Shown: positions 1-6,733, counted from the stretch's first letter. The stretch: DNA of 7,212 bases from an uncultured Oribacterium sp. (GCA_938030845.1 CALHIC010000269.1:1-7212); one strand, 5' to 3'. The notes: generated from the sequence alone by a model not told the origin. Made by a program: numbers and translations.

Positions 1-2
1 AA

Positions 3-65
3 TATCGTATAGAAATGATGGAGCAAATGATATATCCCAAAGATATAAAAATGATAGCGTCCTAA
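3..65 (+). CDS. possible C-terminal end of an upstream gene (partial)
   Basis: An open frame enters from the left edge and stops at TAA 63-65, giving about 20 residues that include RIEMMEQMIYPKD. The short stretch looks like a plausible charged/hydrophobic protein tail, and the DNA becomes clearly non-coding (A/T-rich, repetitive) directly after the stop. An upstream regulator, for example the repressor that binds the palindrome downstream, would fit the layout, but nothing in 20 residues identifies a family. A second frame also ends close by (TAG at 10-12), so the assignment is uncertain. No terminator hairpin follows the stop. Confidence 0.3.
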   Translation, partial: YRIEMMEQMIYPKDIKMIAS

Positions 66-123
66 AATCTTTCTCCAAAAAATGTCTTTCTATAAAATGT
101 CTTTCCATAAAAATCTCTCATTC
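64..123. repeat. degenerate 15-bp tandem repeat
   Basis: Four consecutive 15-bp units can be laid out. The central two, AAAATGTCTTTCTAT (79-93) and AAAATGTCTTTCCAT (94-108), differ at one base. The flanking units at 64-78 (AAAATCTTTCTCCAA) and 109-123 (AAAAATCTCTCATTC) are weaker matches. The array sits between the possible upstream stop codon and the promoter of the transporter locus. No function is evident; it may be slipped-strand drift of AT-rich spacer DNA or a protein-binding array. Confidence 0.6.
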
Positions 124-174
124 TTCTATAAAAATTGTTTATAAAAAAGCAGTATACAAAAAATCATTCTTCTC

Positions 175-203
175 TTGTTAGTTAGCGCTAACTAATGTAT
201 CAT
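175..203 (+). promoter_or_regulatory. probable sigma-A promoter of the transporter locus
   Basis: A -35-like hexamer TTGTTA (175-180) is separated by exactly 17 bp from a -10-like hexamer TATCAT (198-203, one mismatch to TATAAT). Transcription would start near 210, leaving an untranslated leader of about 115 nt before the ATG at 325. The whole spacer is taken up by an 18-bp palindrome, which strengthens the reading of this site as a regulated promoter. An alternative -10, CATAAT (201-206), has no good -35 at normal spacing. Confidence 0.6.
178..195. promoter_or_regulatory. 18-bp perfect palindrome, candidate DtxR-family iron-box operator
   Basis: TTAGTTAGCGCTAACTAA is identical to its own reverse complement. 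It overlaps the end of the -35 element and fills the spacer up to 2 bp before the -10, a classic position for repression by occlusion. The TTAG(G)TTAG..CTAA(C)CTAA layout closely resembles the known DtxR/IdeR consensus TTAGGTTAGSCTAACCTAA, one base longer overall. That similarity and the iron/haem-type transport genes downstream favour a metal-dependent DtxR-family repressor. TetR- or LacI-family repressors also use palindromes with a GCGC-like centre and cannot be excluded. The regulator gene is not in the window. Confidence 0.65.
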
Positions 204-245
204 AATAACGAACATTTTCATATCATTTAATAATTTTATATAGTT

Positions 246-310
246 TCAACTAATAGTTTTTACTAAAAGTATTTACTAAAAGTATTTACTAATAGTTCTT
301 ACTAACAATC
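246..310. repeat. five 13-bp tandem repeats in the mRNA leader
   Basis: Five units run head to tail: TCAACTAATAGTT (246-258), TTTACTAAAAGTA (259-271), an identical copy (272-284), TTTACTAATAGTT (285-297) and a decayed CTTACTAACAATC (298-310). The invariant core is ACTAA, also the arm sequence of the 18-bp palindrome upstream. Several units are near-palindromic in themselves (AACTA-A-TAGTT at 248-258). The array lies between the predicted transcription start and the ribosome site and ends 3 bp before AGGAGG, so it is both DNA downstream of the promoter and part of the leader RNA. Either accessory operator half-sites or simple replication slippage would explain it. Confidence 0.75.
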
Positions 311-324
311 TTTAGGAGGCACCC

Positions 325-2067
325 ATGAACGTTTACAAAAAAGTATTTCACTACGTTCCGGAAAAAATCGTGCCGGGAATCCTTTCTATCCTGACTTCCC
401 TTCTTTCCGGAGTGATTCTGGTCTACGCTTATATGCTCCTCTACTTCTTTCTGGAGAATCTCATCCTTTTCCGAGATGAAGGGCAAAGCTACGCTATGAG
501 TCTGAAAATTGTTCTTGCCCTTACCCTGGCAGGACTTTGCTATCTCTTTTCCGGTGTCTTATCCCACATCTTTGCCTTCCGCCTGGAGACGAATCTCCGA
601 AAAAAAGGGATTGAGGGCTTGGCATCCGCTTCATTTCGTTTTTATGACCTGCATTCTTCCGGCTATATTCGGAAAACCATCGACAGTAACGCAGAGAAAA
701 CCCATCAGGCAGTGGCCCACATGATTCCGGACAGTGCCCAAGCATTTCTTGTGCCCCTACTCACCCTGGCTCTCGGCTTCTTTGTGAGTCTTCGGGTGGG
801 CATAATTCTCCTGCTTCTTGTACTGGTCAGCGGCTTCTTCCTCCAGAAAATGATGGGCGGCAGCCAGTTTATGAAGTTATATCAGGAATCCTTAAACCAT
901 CTCAGTGCAGAAACCGTGGAATACGTTCGGGGTATTCAGGTCGTAAAGCTCTTCGGAAACCGCCTGCAAAGCTTCAAAGCCATGAAAGAGGCCATTGAAA
1001 GCTATGCAAAGTACGCCTATGAATACAGTTTAAGCTGTAAAACTCCCTATGTTCTCTACCAATGGATCTTCTTAGGCTTGATTCCGATTCTGTCGATTCC
1101 CCTGTCCTTTCTCCTGGTAAAAGAACCCCAACCTGAAAAACTGATCATCGATTTGATTATGATTTTCTTTCTGGACGGGGTCATCATGGTGGCTTTCATG
1201 AAAATCATGTGGTCCGGCATGTACATTTTCAATGCAAGCTTTGCCATCGATGAAATGGAAAAGCTCTACAAAGCAATGCAGGAAGACAGCCTCCAATACG
1301 GCAAGGAAGAAAATTTCCCCAATTACAGCATGGAGTTCCAAGATGTAGATTTCTCCTACGGAGACAAGAAAGTTTTGGAAGGGCTTTCCTTCCGTTTGGA
1401 AGAAGGAAAAAGCTATGCCCTTGTGGGGCACTCCGGTTCGGGAAAATCCACCATTGCAAAGCTGTTCTCCGGCTTCTACAAAGCGGATAAAGGGCAGATT
1501 CGAATCGGGGATCTCCCTATTGAAAGCTACAGCAAAAATGCCCTTTGTAAGGCCATCTCCTTCGTTTTCCAGGACAGCAAGCTCTTTCATAAGACGATTT
1601 ATGAAAATGTGCTGTTAGGAAAACCCGGTGCTACTCCGGAAGAAGTACATCGCGCTTTGGATATGGCGGGTTGCAGAGAAATTCTGGAACGTTTTCCCGA
1701 GAAGGAAAATACCTTAATCGGCGCAAAAGGCGTTTACCTCTCCGGAGGAGAAAAGCAAAGAATCGCCATTGCCAGAGCCATCTTAAAGGATGCTCCCATC
1801 GTGATTCTGGACGAAGCCAGCGCCTCCATCGATGCAGATCAGGAGTATGCCCTGCAAAACGCCTTTAAGAATCTGATTCAGGGGAAAACCGTGATTATGA
1901 TTGCCCACCGCCTTTCCAGTATTCAGGGCTTACATGAAATACTGGTTTTGGAAGAGGGAAAGATTGTGGAACGGGGAAATAGTAAGGAGCTTTTACAAAA
2001 AGACAGTCGTTATAAAAAGCTCTGGGCGCTTTATCAAACTACGGAAGATTGGAGGATAAACAAATGA
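325..2067 (+). CDS. exporter-fold ABC transporter half, IrtA/YbtP-like (SiaD-type), subunit 1
   Basis: A 580-residue half-transporter: about six membrane helices in residues 15-300 followed by one ATPase domain (about 333-575). The ATPase motifs are intact: Walker A GHSGSGKST (368-376), Q-loop Q416, signature YLSGGE (L472-E476), Walker B ending D496 with catalytic E497, and switch H528. It therefore should form active ATP sites with the next gene product, whose start codon overlaps this stop. Length and architecture match IrtA/YbtP-type proteins, which despite an exporter fold import siderophores, and SiaD of the streptococcal haem operon. ATG 325 is preceded by AGGAGG (314-319, 5-nt spacing). 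Located in the cytoplasmic membrane. Substrate is inferred from context (iron or haem related); a general multidrug exporter is the alternative, less likely given the linked ECF genes. Confidence 0.9.
   Translation: MNVYKKVFHYVPEKIVPGILSILTSLLSGVILVYAYMLLYFFLENLILFRDEGQSYAMSLKIVLALTLAGLCYLFSGVLSHIFAFRLETNLRKKGIEGLASASFRFYDLHSSGYIRKTIDSNAEKTHQAVAHMIPDSAQAFLVPLLTLALGFFVSLRVGIILLLLVLVSGFFLQKMMGGSQFMKLYQESLNHLSAETVEYVRGIQVVKLFGNRLQSFKAMKEAIESYAKYAYEYSLSCKTPYVLYQWIFLGLIPILSIPLSFLLVKEPQPEKLIIDLIMIFFLDGVIMVAFMKIMWSGMYIFNASFAIDEMEKLYKAMQEDSLQYGKEENFPNYSMEFQDVDFSYGDKKVLEGLSFRLEEGKSYALVGHSGSGKSTIAKLFSGFYKADKGQIRIGDLPIESYSKNALCKAISFVFQDSKLFHKTIYENVLLGKPGATPEEVHRALDMAGCREILERFPEKENTLIGAKGVYLSGGEKQRIAIARAILKDAPIVILDEASASIDADQEYALQNAFKNLIQGKTVIMIAHRLSSIQGLHEILVLEEGKIVERGNSKELLQKDSRYKKLWALYQTTEDWRINK
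2051..2055 (+). promoter_or_regulatory. ribosome binding site deciding the start of the second ABC gene
   Basis: GGAGG lies inside the last codons of the first ABC gene, 8 nt before ATG 2064. An upstream in-frame TTG at 2049 would place the start codon immediately before this site with no ribosome site of its own, so ATG 2064 is the better start. That ATG overlaps the preceding TGA as ATGA, which points to translational coupling. Confidence 0.8.
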
Positions 2068-3800
2068 TGAATTGGTTCAAAAAACAGTTCTCCCTTACGG
2101 AGCAGGGCGCAAAAAACCTGCAAAAAGCCAGCCTCTACTGCTTTCTTACCTATTGCATCAACATGGGGCCTGTAATGCTCTTACTCTATCTCGCAAAGCT
2201 CCTTCTGGAAAATGCGGATAGGACGGCCTTTTCACCATGGGAGCTGATTGTTCCGGCTCTCATAATCCTGTTCTTCCTCTACCTCCTGCTTTCCAAGGAA
2301 TATGTCTGCCTCTATAACGCAACCTACAAAGAATCGGCGAACCTGAGAAAAAATATTGCAGAAACCCTGGCAGATCTTCCCGTTGCCTATTTTTCCAAGC
2401 ATGACTTAAGTGATTTGTCGGAAAGCATTATGTCTGACGTGGAGAGGATTGAACACGCTTTAAGCCATTCCGTCCCCAAAATCGTGGCCATGATTTTCTT
2501 CTTCCCGATTATGGGGATTCTGATGTGCTTCTCCAACTGGAAGTTGTCTCTTGCCACCCTTCTCCCCACGATTTTCAGTTTTCTTTTGATTCCCTTATCC
2601 AGAAAGCTCGTACTGCAAAACAATCAAAAGTACTATCATCTTTTGCGGGAAAATGCGGAAGCTTTCCAGGAACACATCGACCTGCATCAGGAAATCAGCA
2701 GTTTTCTCCCGGACAGGGAAGTTCGAGAAGCCTTATTTCAAAAAATGGACGGGCAAGAAAAGCTCCACTTGAAGACGGAAATGGGCTCCTTTATCGTCAT
2801 GGGATGCTCATCCATTTTTGCTTTCCTGAGTGTGGCTACGGTGATTTTCGTCGGTTTCCCGCTCTACAAAAATGGCAGCATTTCCCTCCTCTACTTCTTG
2901 GGCTTTATCATCGCTTCCATGAAATTAAAGGAAATCTTCGACATTTCCAAGGAAAGCCTGATGGAAATTTTCTATATTGCACCGGCGGTGCAGCGCATCT
3001 CCGAAATCAAGGCTGCAAAGAAGCAGGAAGGAGAGAGTACGGTGCTTTCCGACTTCTCCATTGACTTTCAGGATGTGTCCTTCTCCTACAACGAAGACAG
3101 GGCGATTCTGAAAGACGTCTCCATGTCGGTAAAGGAAGGGGAACTTTTCGCTTTGGTGGGCCCCTCCGGCTGCGGAAAAACCACCATTTTACGCCTATTG
3201 TCCAGACTCTATGACGCAAATGCCGGAAAAATCCTCATCGGAGGCAAGGATTTACAAAACACGGCGACCGACTCCATTTTCCAAAAAATCGCCATGGTCT
3301 TCCAGGAAGTGAACCTCTTTAATACCACTATCCTGGAGAATATCCGTCTGGGTAGAGCGGATGCCACGGACGAAGAAGTGCGGGAAGCGGCACGTCTTGC
3401 CAACTGCCTGGACTTTATTGAAAAGCTTCCCGAGGGCTTCCAAACAAGAATCGGGGAAAACGGCGCGGAACTCTCCGGCGGAGAAAGACAGCGACTTTCC
3501 ATTGCCAGAGCCTTCTTAAAGGATGCTCCCATACTTCTCTTAGATGAAATTGCCGCGAATCTGGATATTGATAACGAAAGAAAAATTCAGGAAAGCCTCA
3601 GCAGCTTAATCCGCGGAAAAAACCGAACTGTCATCCTTATTTCCCACCGCTTAAAGTCCATCGAGAAAGCAGACCGCATCTTGGTGCTGTCCTCCGGAGA
3701 GGTGGATGCGGTGGGTACCCACGAAGAACTGCTGGAGCGCTCCAAGGTCTATCGGAATCTGGTAGAAAAGAGTCGGCTTGCAGAGGAATTCAGCTATTAA
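2064..3800 (+). CDS. exporter-fold ABC transporter half, IrtB/YbtQ-like (SiaE-type), subunit 2
   Basis: A 578-residue half-transporter with about six membrane helices in residues 20-295 and an ATPase domain from about 335. Motifs are complete: Walker A GPSGCGKTT (366-374, K372), Q-loop Q414, signature ELSGGE (L470-E474), Walker B D494 with catalytic E495, and switch H528. Both halves keep canonical catalytic residues, so neither ATP site looks degenerate, unlike many heterodimeric exporters. The two halves share domain order and near-identical size but differ clearly in sequence, as expected for an obligate heterodimer. The start follows GGAGG and overlaps the previous stop codon, so the two are made together. 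The product is a cytoplasmic-membrane transporter subunit, proposed to act with the ECF importer encoded downstream; direction of transport is not determined by sequence. Confidence 0.9.
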   Translation: MMNWFKKQFSLTEQGAKNLQKASLYCFLTYCINMGPVMLLLYLAKLLLENADRTAFSPWELIVPALIILFFLYLLLSKEYVCLYNATYKESANLRKNIAETLADLPVAYFSKHDLSDLSESIMSDVERIEHALSHSVPKIVAMIFFFPIMGILMCFSNWKLSLATLLPTIFSFLLIPLSRKLVLQNNQKYYHLLRENAEAFQEHIDLHQEISSFLPDREVREALFQKMDGQEKLHLKTEMGSFIVMGCSSIFAFLSVATVIFVGFPLYKNGSISLLYFLGFIIASMKLKEIFDISKESLMEIFYIAPAVQRISEIKAAKKQEGESTVLSDFSIDFQDVSFSYNEDRAILKDVSMSVKEGELFALVGPSGCGKTTILRLLSRLYDANAGKILIGGKDLQNTATDSIFQKIAMVFQEVNLFNTTILENIRLGRADATDEEVREAARLANCLDFIEKLPEGFQTRIGENGAELSGGERQRLSIARAFLKDAPILLLDEIAANLDIDNERKIQESLSSLIRGKNRTVILISHRLKSIEKADRILVLSSGEVDAVGTHEELLERSKVYRNLVEKSRLAEEFSY

Positions 3801-3834
3801 AACCGTATCGAGAAAAAATCCAAGACCTTATAAG

Positions 3835-3856
3835 CCGAATTCCGAAATATTCGGAA
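3835..3856. repeat. inverted repeat in the gap before the S-component gene
   Basis: TTCCGAA-ATA-TTCGGAA (3840-3856) has 7-bp arms around 3 nt. An overlapping alternative pairs CCGAAT (3835-3840) with ATTCGG (3849-3854), because CCGAATT and CCGAAAT stand in tandem. It lies in the 99-bp spacer between the ABC pair and the ECF genes. No T-run follows, so it is not an intrinsic terminator. It might be an operator, an RNA processing or stability hairpin that sets expression of the ECF genes relative to the pair, or chance. Confidence 0.5.
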
Positions 3857-3899
3857 CAAAGGATAAGGAAGCTTTTCGTTATAAAAGGAGATTTGCTTT

Positions 3900-4484
3900 A
3901 TGAATAGAAATAAACTGACCATTAAAGACCTGGTGTCTATCGGCGTTTTTGCCGTGATTTACTTTATCTGTATGTTTGCTGTGGGGATGATGGGTGTTGT
4001 TCCGATTTTATTTCTCGTCTATCCTGCTGCCTACGCGCTTATCGGAGGGCCTATTGTCATGCTCTTTATGGCAAAGGTAAATAAGCCCTTTGGGCTTCTC
4101 ATTTTCGGCATGATTGCACCCTGTATCATGTTCCTCTTTGGGCATACCTTTGTGGTTCCTCTCCTCTCCCTTCTCTTCTGCCTCCTTGCAGAAGGAATCC
4201 GCCGGATGGGAAAGTATCAATCCGGCTCCGCCACAATGCTAAGTTATGCAGTGTTCAGTCTCTGGCCCTGCAATTCCCTTATGCAAATGCTTCTTCTGAA
4301 AGAGCGTTATATGGAGATGGTGATAAAAGAAATGGGAGAGAACTACGGAAACGCCATTGAAAAATTGCTCACCGCACAAAATATGGCTATCGTTTATGTC
4401 TGCACCTTCCTTTTCGGCCTTCTCGGTGCCTTTCTTGGAAGAAAGCTATTGAAGAAACATTTTGAAAAAGCAGGAATTGTATAG
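3900..4484 (+). CDS. ECF transporter S component, MptD/Trep_Strep type (SiaF-like)
   Basis: A 194-residue integral membrane protein, the usual size of an ECF substrate-binding (S) subunit. Hydrophobic segments lie at about 10-33, 35-58, 63-80, 82-98, 107-132 and 160-182. The N-terminal K-DLVSIGVFAVIYF start and the conserved AYALIGGPIVML and FGM segments are typical, from memory, of the Trep_Strep/MptD family, whose ligand is generally not assigned. It is unusually rich in methionine (16 of 194), with only two histidines (H82 in FGHTF, and H187 in the cytoplasmic tail). ATG 3900 has AAGGAG 9 nt upstream. The T-component gene begins 17 bp after its stop. It would capture the substrate in the membrane and dock on the T/A module. 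Haem or a porphyrin/metal chelate is inferred from the SiaF and LhaS parallels. Confidence 0.85.
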   Translation: MNRNKLTIKDLVSIGVFAVIYFICMFAVGMMGVVPILFLVYPAAYALIGGPIVMLFMAKVNKPFGLLIFGMIAPCIMFLFGHTFVVPLLSLLFCLLAEGIRRMGKYQSGSATMLSYAVFSLWPCNSLMQMLLLKERYMEMVIKEMGENYGNAIEKLLTAQNMAIVYVCTFLFGLLGAFLGRKLLKKHFEKAGIV

Positions 4485-4501
4485 AAACACGGAGCAGCGC
4501 A

Positions 4502-5236
4502 ATGCAAGATAAAAACTCTTTGAAATCCGCAATAAAAGAAAAACCTTGGGCGGAAAAGCGGAATCCCTTTAATCCAAACCCAATTACCAAGCTTCTCGTT
4601 TTACTGTTTTTGGGCTTCACGATTATGAACTATCTCCCCTTTTACAGCGAATGGGCAGTGGTGCTTCTCTTCTCTCTCTTCTTCTTTCTGAATGGATTCC
4701 GAAGAACCGCTCTGTTCTCCCCCTTTGTTTTCGCCGCCCTTTGCTTTATCCCGGGATACTCTGCCCAGTATTTTATGCCGCCTCCCTTACGCATCCTCTT
4801 TTCCTTCCTTTATCTTTTTCACCTGCTTTTTTTACCTTATCTTGCAGGAAGCTTTTTTATGAAAACTTCGGATGTGGGTGCAATACTGAGCTCCATGGAC
4901 TTTCTTCATATCCCTCAATGTATTTCTATCCCTGTTGCCGTGATGTTCCGTTTTTTCCCCGCCTTTACGGAAGAGAAGAAAGCCATTGAAAGAGCCATGA
5001 AGATTCGAGGAATTCATACCCGGAACCCGATTCAAAATCTCCTCTATGTCTCCATTCCGCTCCTCATCATTTCCTCCAATATAGCGGAGGATATTGCGAA
5101 GGCGGCGGAGTGCAAATGCATCGAGAACCCCATCCAAAAGACGCGCTACAATACGGTTCACCTGCAAATCGTAGATGCAGTTTTTTTATTTTGTATCCTG
5201 CTGATACTGGGGCTAAGCTATTTTGGAATTCGGTGA
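4502..5236 (+). CDS. ECF transporter transmembrane T component (EcfT/CbiQ family, SiaG-like)
   Basis: A 244-residue membrane protein of the CbiQ/EcfT family, which joins the S component to the ATPases. Hydrophobic helices lie at about 29-45, 49-64, 72-90, 97-120 and 220-241. The long soluble region at about 150-215 carries the two coupling motifs that normally read A-x-x-x-R-G. The first is intact (A165-MKI-R169-G170). The second reads A201-AEC-K205-C206, so both the arginine and the glycine are substituted. The following ENPIQKTRY fits the family. GGAG (4491-4494) precedes ATG 4502 by 7 nt, and the gene follows the S component closely. The N-terminus (about 25 residues) is polar and rich in Lys and Pro. 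Family assignment is secure; the substrate role depends on its S partner. Confidence 0.88.
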   Translation: MQDKNSLKSAIKEKPWAEKRNPFNPNPITKLLVLLFLGFTIMNYLPFYSEWAVVLLFSLFFFLNGFRRTALFSPFVFAALCFIPGYSAQYFMPPPLRILFSFLYLFHLLFLPYLAGSFFMKTSDVGAILSSMDFLHIPQCISIPVAVMFRFFPAFTEEKKAIERAMKIRGIHTRNPIQNLLYVSIPLLIISSNIAEDIAKAAECKCIENPIQKTRYNTVHLQIVDAVFLFCILLILGLSYFGIR

Positions 5237-5353
5237 CGACACTATTTCTTCCGGATTCGACTAAAAAGCAAAAAGGAAGAATCCATCCCCTTCTTTATCC
5301 TGCTTGGATTAGAAATGAACTTGTATAAAAAAAGACGGTAAAAAGGAGTTGCT
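5237..5353. other. 117-bp spacer between the T- and A-component genes
   Basis: This gap is long for neighbours in a compact operon. It contains two mutually exclusive weak inverted repeats: TTCTTCC (5246-5252) with GGAAGAA (5275-5281), and GGATTC (5253-5258) with GAATCC (5279-5284), both with loops of 20 nt or more. No convincing promoter, terminator or small coding frame with a ribosome site is visible. It ends with AAGGAG (5343-5348), 5 nt before the ATG of the ATPase gene. Confidence 0.4.
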
Positions 5354-6733
5354 ATGCTTTCTTTCGAAGATTTTTCTTTATCCTACGGAGATTCCGCTCC
5401 GGTACTACAGGACATTTCCCTCACGATAAAAGAGGGGGAATGCCTGCTTCTTACGGGAGAAAGCGGAAGCGGGAAATCCTCCCTGATTCATGCCGTAAAC
5501 GGTCTGGCTTATCAGTACTACAACGGAAAAAGCAGGGGAAAAGTCCTTTTTCAGGGAGAAGACTTGTCTTCCCTTCCCATTTACAAAATCGCCCTACGAA
5601 TTGCCACCGTTTTTCAAAATCCGAAAACCCATTTTTTCAACATCAACACCACAAGAGAATTGCTCTTTACCATGGAAAATATGGGACTGAACCGAGCGGA
5701 AATGGACAGGCGAATGGAAGATCTTCTCTCCATTTTCCCCATTGAAAAACTGCTTGGGCGAAATATCTTCGCCTTATCCGGAGGAGAAAAGCAGATTCTT
5801 GCCCTTGCTTCCGCCTATCTCTCCGGCTGTCCCTTCCTTGTTCTGGACGAGCCCTCTTCCAACCTGGATGAAGGCTCTATTGGCGTCCTAAAAACCATGC
5901 TCCATACCCTGAAAGAAAAAGGGATGTCGATTCTTGTGGCCGAGCATCGCCTTTACTATCTGATGGACTTCGTTGACCGGGTGGCCTTTTTAGAAAAGGG
6001 AAGACTCAGCAAGTTATTTTCCCGGGAGGATTTTCTGACTCTTCCGGAGGAAAATATCAAAGCCATGGGGCTGCGCGCAAGAACGAAACCGAGCCTTTCT
6101 CTTCCGGAATGGAAAAATGAAGGAGCGCTAAGATATTATAAGGAAGAGAACTGTACCTCTTTTTCCTTTGGAAAAATTTACGGTATTGTGGGAGAAAACG
6201 GAATTGGCAAGTCCACCTTTCTTCGCAAACTCAGCGGCTTGGAGAATGAAAGAGGAAGTCATTTCTCCCTGTTCGGAAAAGAACTCTCAAAAAGACAGCG
6301 TCTTGCTCTTTCCGCGATGGTTATGCAGGACGTGAATCAGCAATTGTTCGGAGACTCCGTGGAAGAAGAGATGGAATTGGGGAAATGTGGTAATGCGACA
6401 AAAGAAGAACTCCTCAGCGTACTGGGACTTTCCGAGCTAAAAGACCGTCATCCCATGAGTCTTTCCGGTGGGCAGAAGCAACGACTGGCCATTGCCGCAA
6501 CCCTCTATCAGGAGGCAAAGCTTTTCTTTTTTGATGAACCCACCAGCGGCATGGATCAGAAGAATATGCTTCGTATCGCCCGTCTCTTAAAGTCCGCTAT
6601 TCGGGAGGATCGAATCTTCTTCATTGTGTCTCATGACTACGCCTTTTTACAGGAAGTGGCGGATGAAGTGGTGGAAATATGCTTACTCAATATTGGTGGT
6701 TTTCAATCTGTTCCCAACCTTCTTAACCGCTAA
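5354..6733 (+). CDS. fused double ATPase (A component) of the ECF transporter, SiaH-like; 3' end altered
   Basis: A 459-residue protein with two ABC ATPase domains in tandem, equivalent to EcfA and EcfA' in one chain. Domain 1 (about 1-225): Walker A GESGSGKSS (35-43), signature LSGGE (141-145), Walker B D165/E166, switch H198 in AEHR. Domain 2 (about 255-442): Walker A GENGIGKST (280-288), signature LSGGQ (370-374), Walker B D394/E395, switch H427 in SHD. All ATP-site residues are present, so it should energise the S/T pair. After VADEVVEI (to residue 442) the last 17 residues (CLLNIGG...) resemble no family ending I know and are encoded in the overlap with the opposite-strand gene. The native C-terminal tail, usually a few tens of residues beyond the last strand, appears lost or replaced. 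Activity may well persist. Confidence 0.88.
   Translation: MLSFEDFSLSYGDSAPVLQDISLTIKEGECLLLTGESGSGKSSLIHAVNGLAYQYYNGKSRGKVLFQGEDLSSLPIYKIALRIATVFQNPKTHFFNINTTRELLFTMENMGLNRAEMDRRMEDLLSIFPIEKLLGRNIFALSGGEKQILALASAYLSGCPFLVLDEPSSNLDEGSIGVLKTMLHTLKEKGMSILVAEHRLYYLMDFVDRVAFLEKGRLSKLFSREDFLTLPEENIKAMGLRARTKPSLSLPEWKNEGALRYYKEENCTSFSFGKIYGIVGENGIGKSTFLRKLSGLENERGSHFSLFGKELSKRQRLALSAMVMQDVNQQLFGDSVEEEMELGKCGNATKEELLSVLGLSELKDRHPMSLSGGQKQRLAIAATLYQEAKLFFFDEPTSGMDQKNMLRIARLLKSAIREDRIFFIVSHDYAFLQEVADEVVEICLLNIGGFQSVPNLLNR
6677..6733. other. convergent gene overlap and probable recombination junction
   Basis: The A-component gene (+) and the minus-strand gene overlap tail to tail by 51 bp (6683-6733). 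No terminator hairpin separates them. Recognisable ATPase family sequence stops at about 6679 and the G+C content falls sharply to the right: 30 of 60 bases at 5401-5460 against 19 of 60 at 6781-6840. The sequence is consistent with a breakpoint at about 6680 where foreign DNA joined the transporter locus; no target duplication or insertion-sequence end is visible. Confidence 0.5.

Noticed and set aside
1..30. Similarity of GTATAGAAA...GGAGCA at the left edge to the S/T gene junction near 4479-4496
   Set aside because: The matching bases are short and interrupted; it can be explained by common stop-codon and ribosome-site composition and gives no support for a duplicated gene.
246..310. CRISPR array
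   Set aside because: The 13-bp units are contiguous with no spacers and are too short for CRISPR repeats.
1072..1590. 172-residue minus-strand open frame inside the first ABC gene
   Set aside because: It is antisense to the membrane/ATPase boundary of a clearly coding gene, has no ribosome site, and its translation has no domain character.
2049..2063. TTG start for the second ABC gene, five codons upstream of ATG 2064
   Set aside because: The GGAGG ribosome site lies just after this TTG, which cannot serve it, whereas it is ideally placed for ATG 2064.
2525..3064. 179-residue plus-strand open frame in another register of the second ABC gene
   Set aside because: It lies wholly within a gene with intact ABC motifs and encodes low-complexity Arg/Ser/Phe-rich sequence typical of an out-of-frame reading.
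3835..3870. Intrinsic terminator after the ABC pair
   Set aside because: The hairpin is short and A/T-rich and is followed by CAAAGG, not a run of T.
5237..5353. Riboswitch or attenuator before the ATPase gene
   Set aside because: Only weak, long-loop pairings are visible, with no recognisable aptamer core or T-tract.
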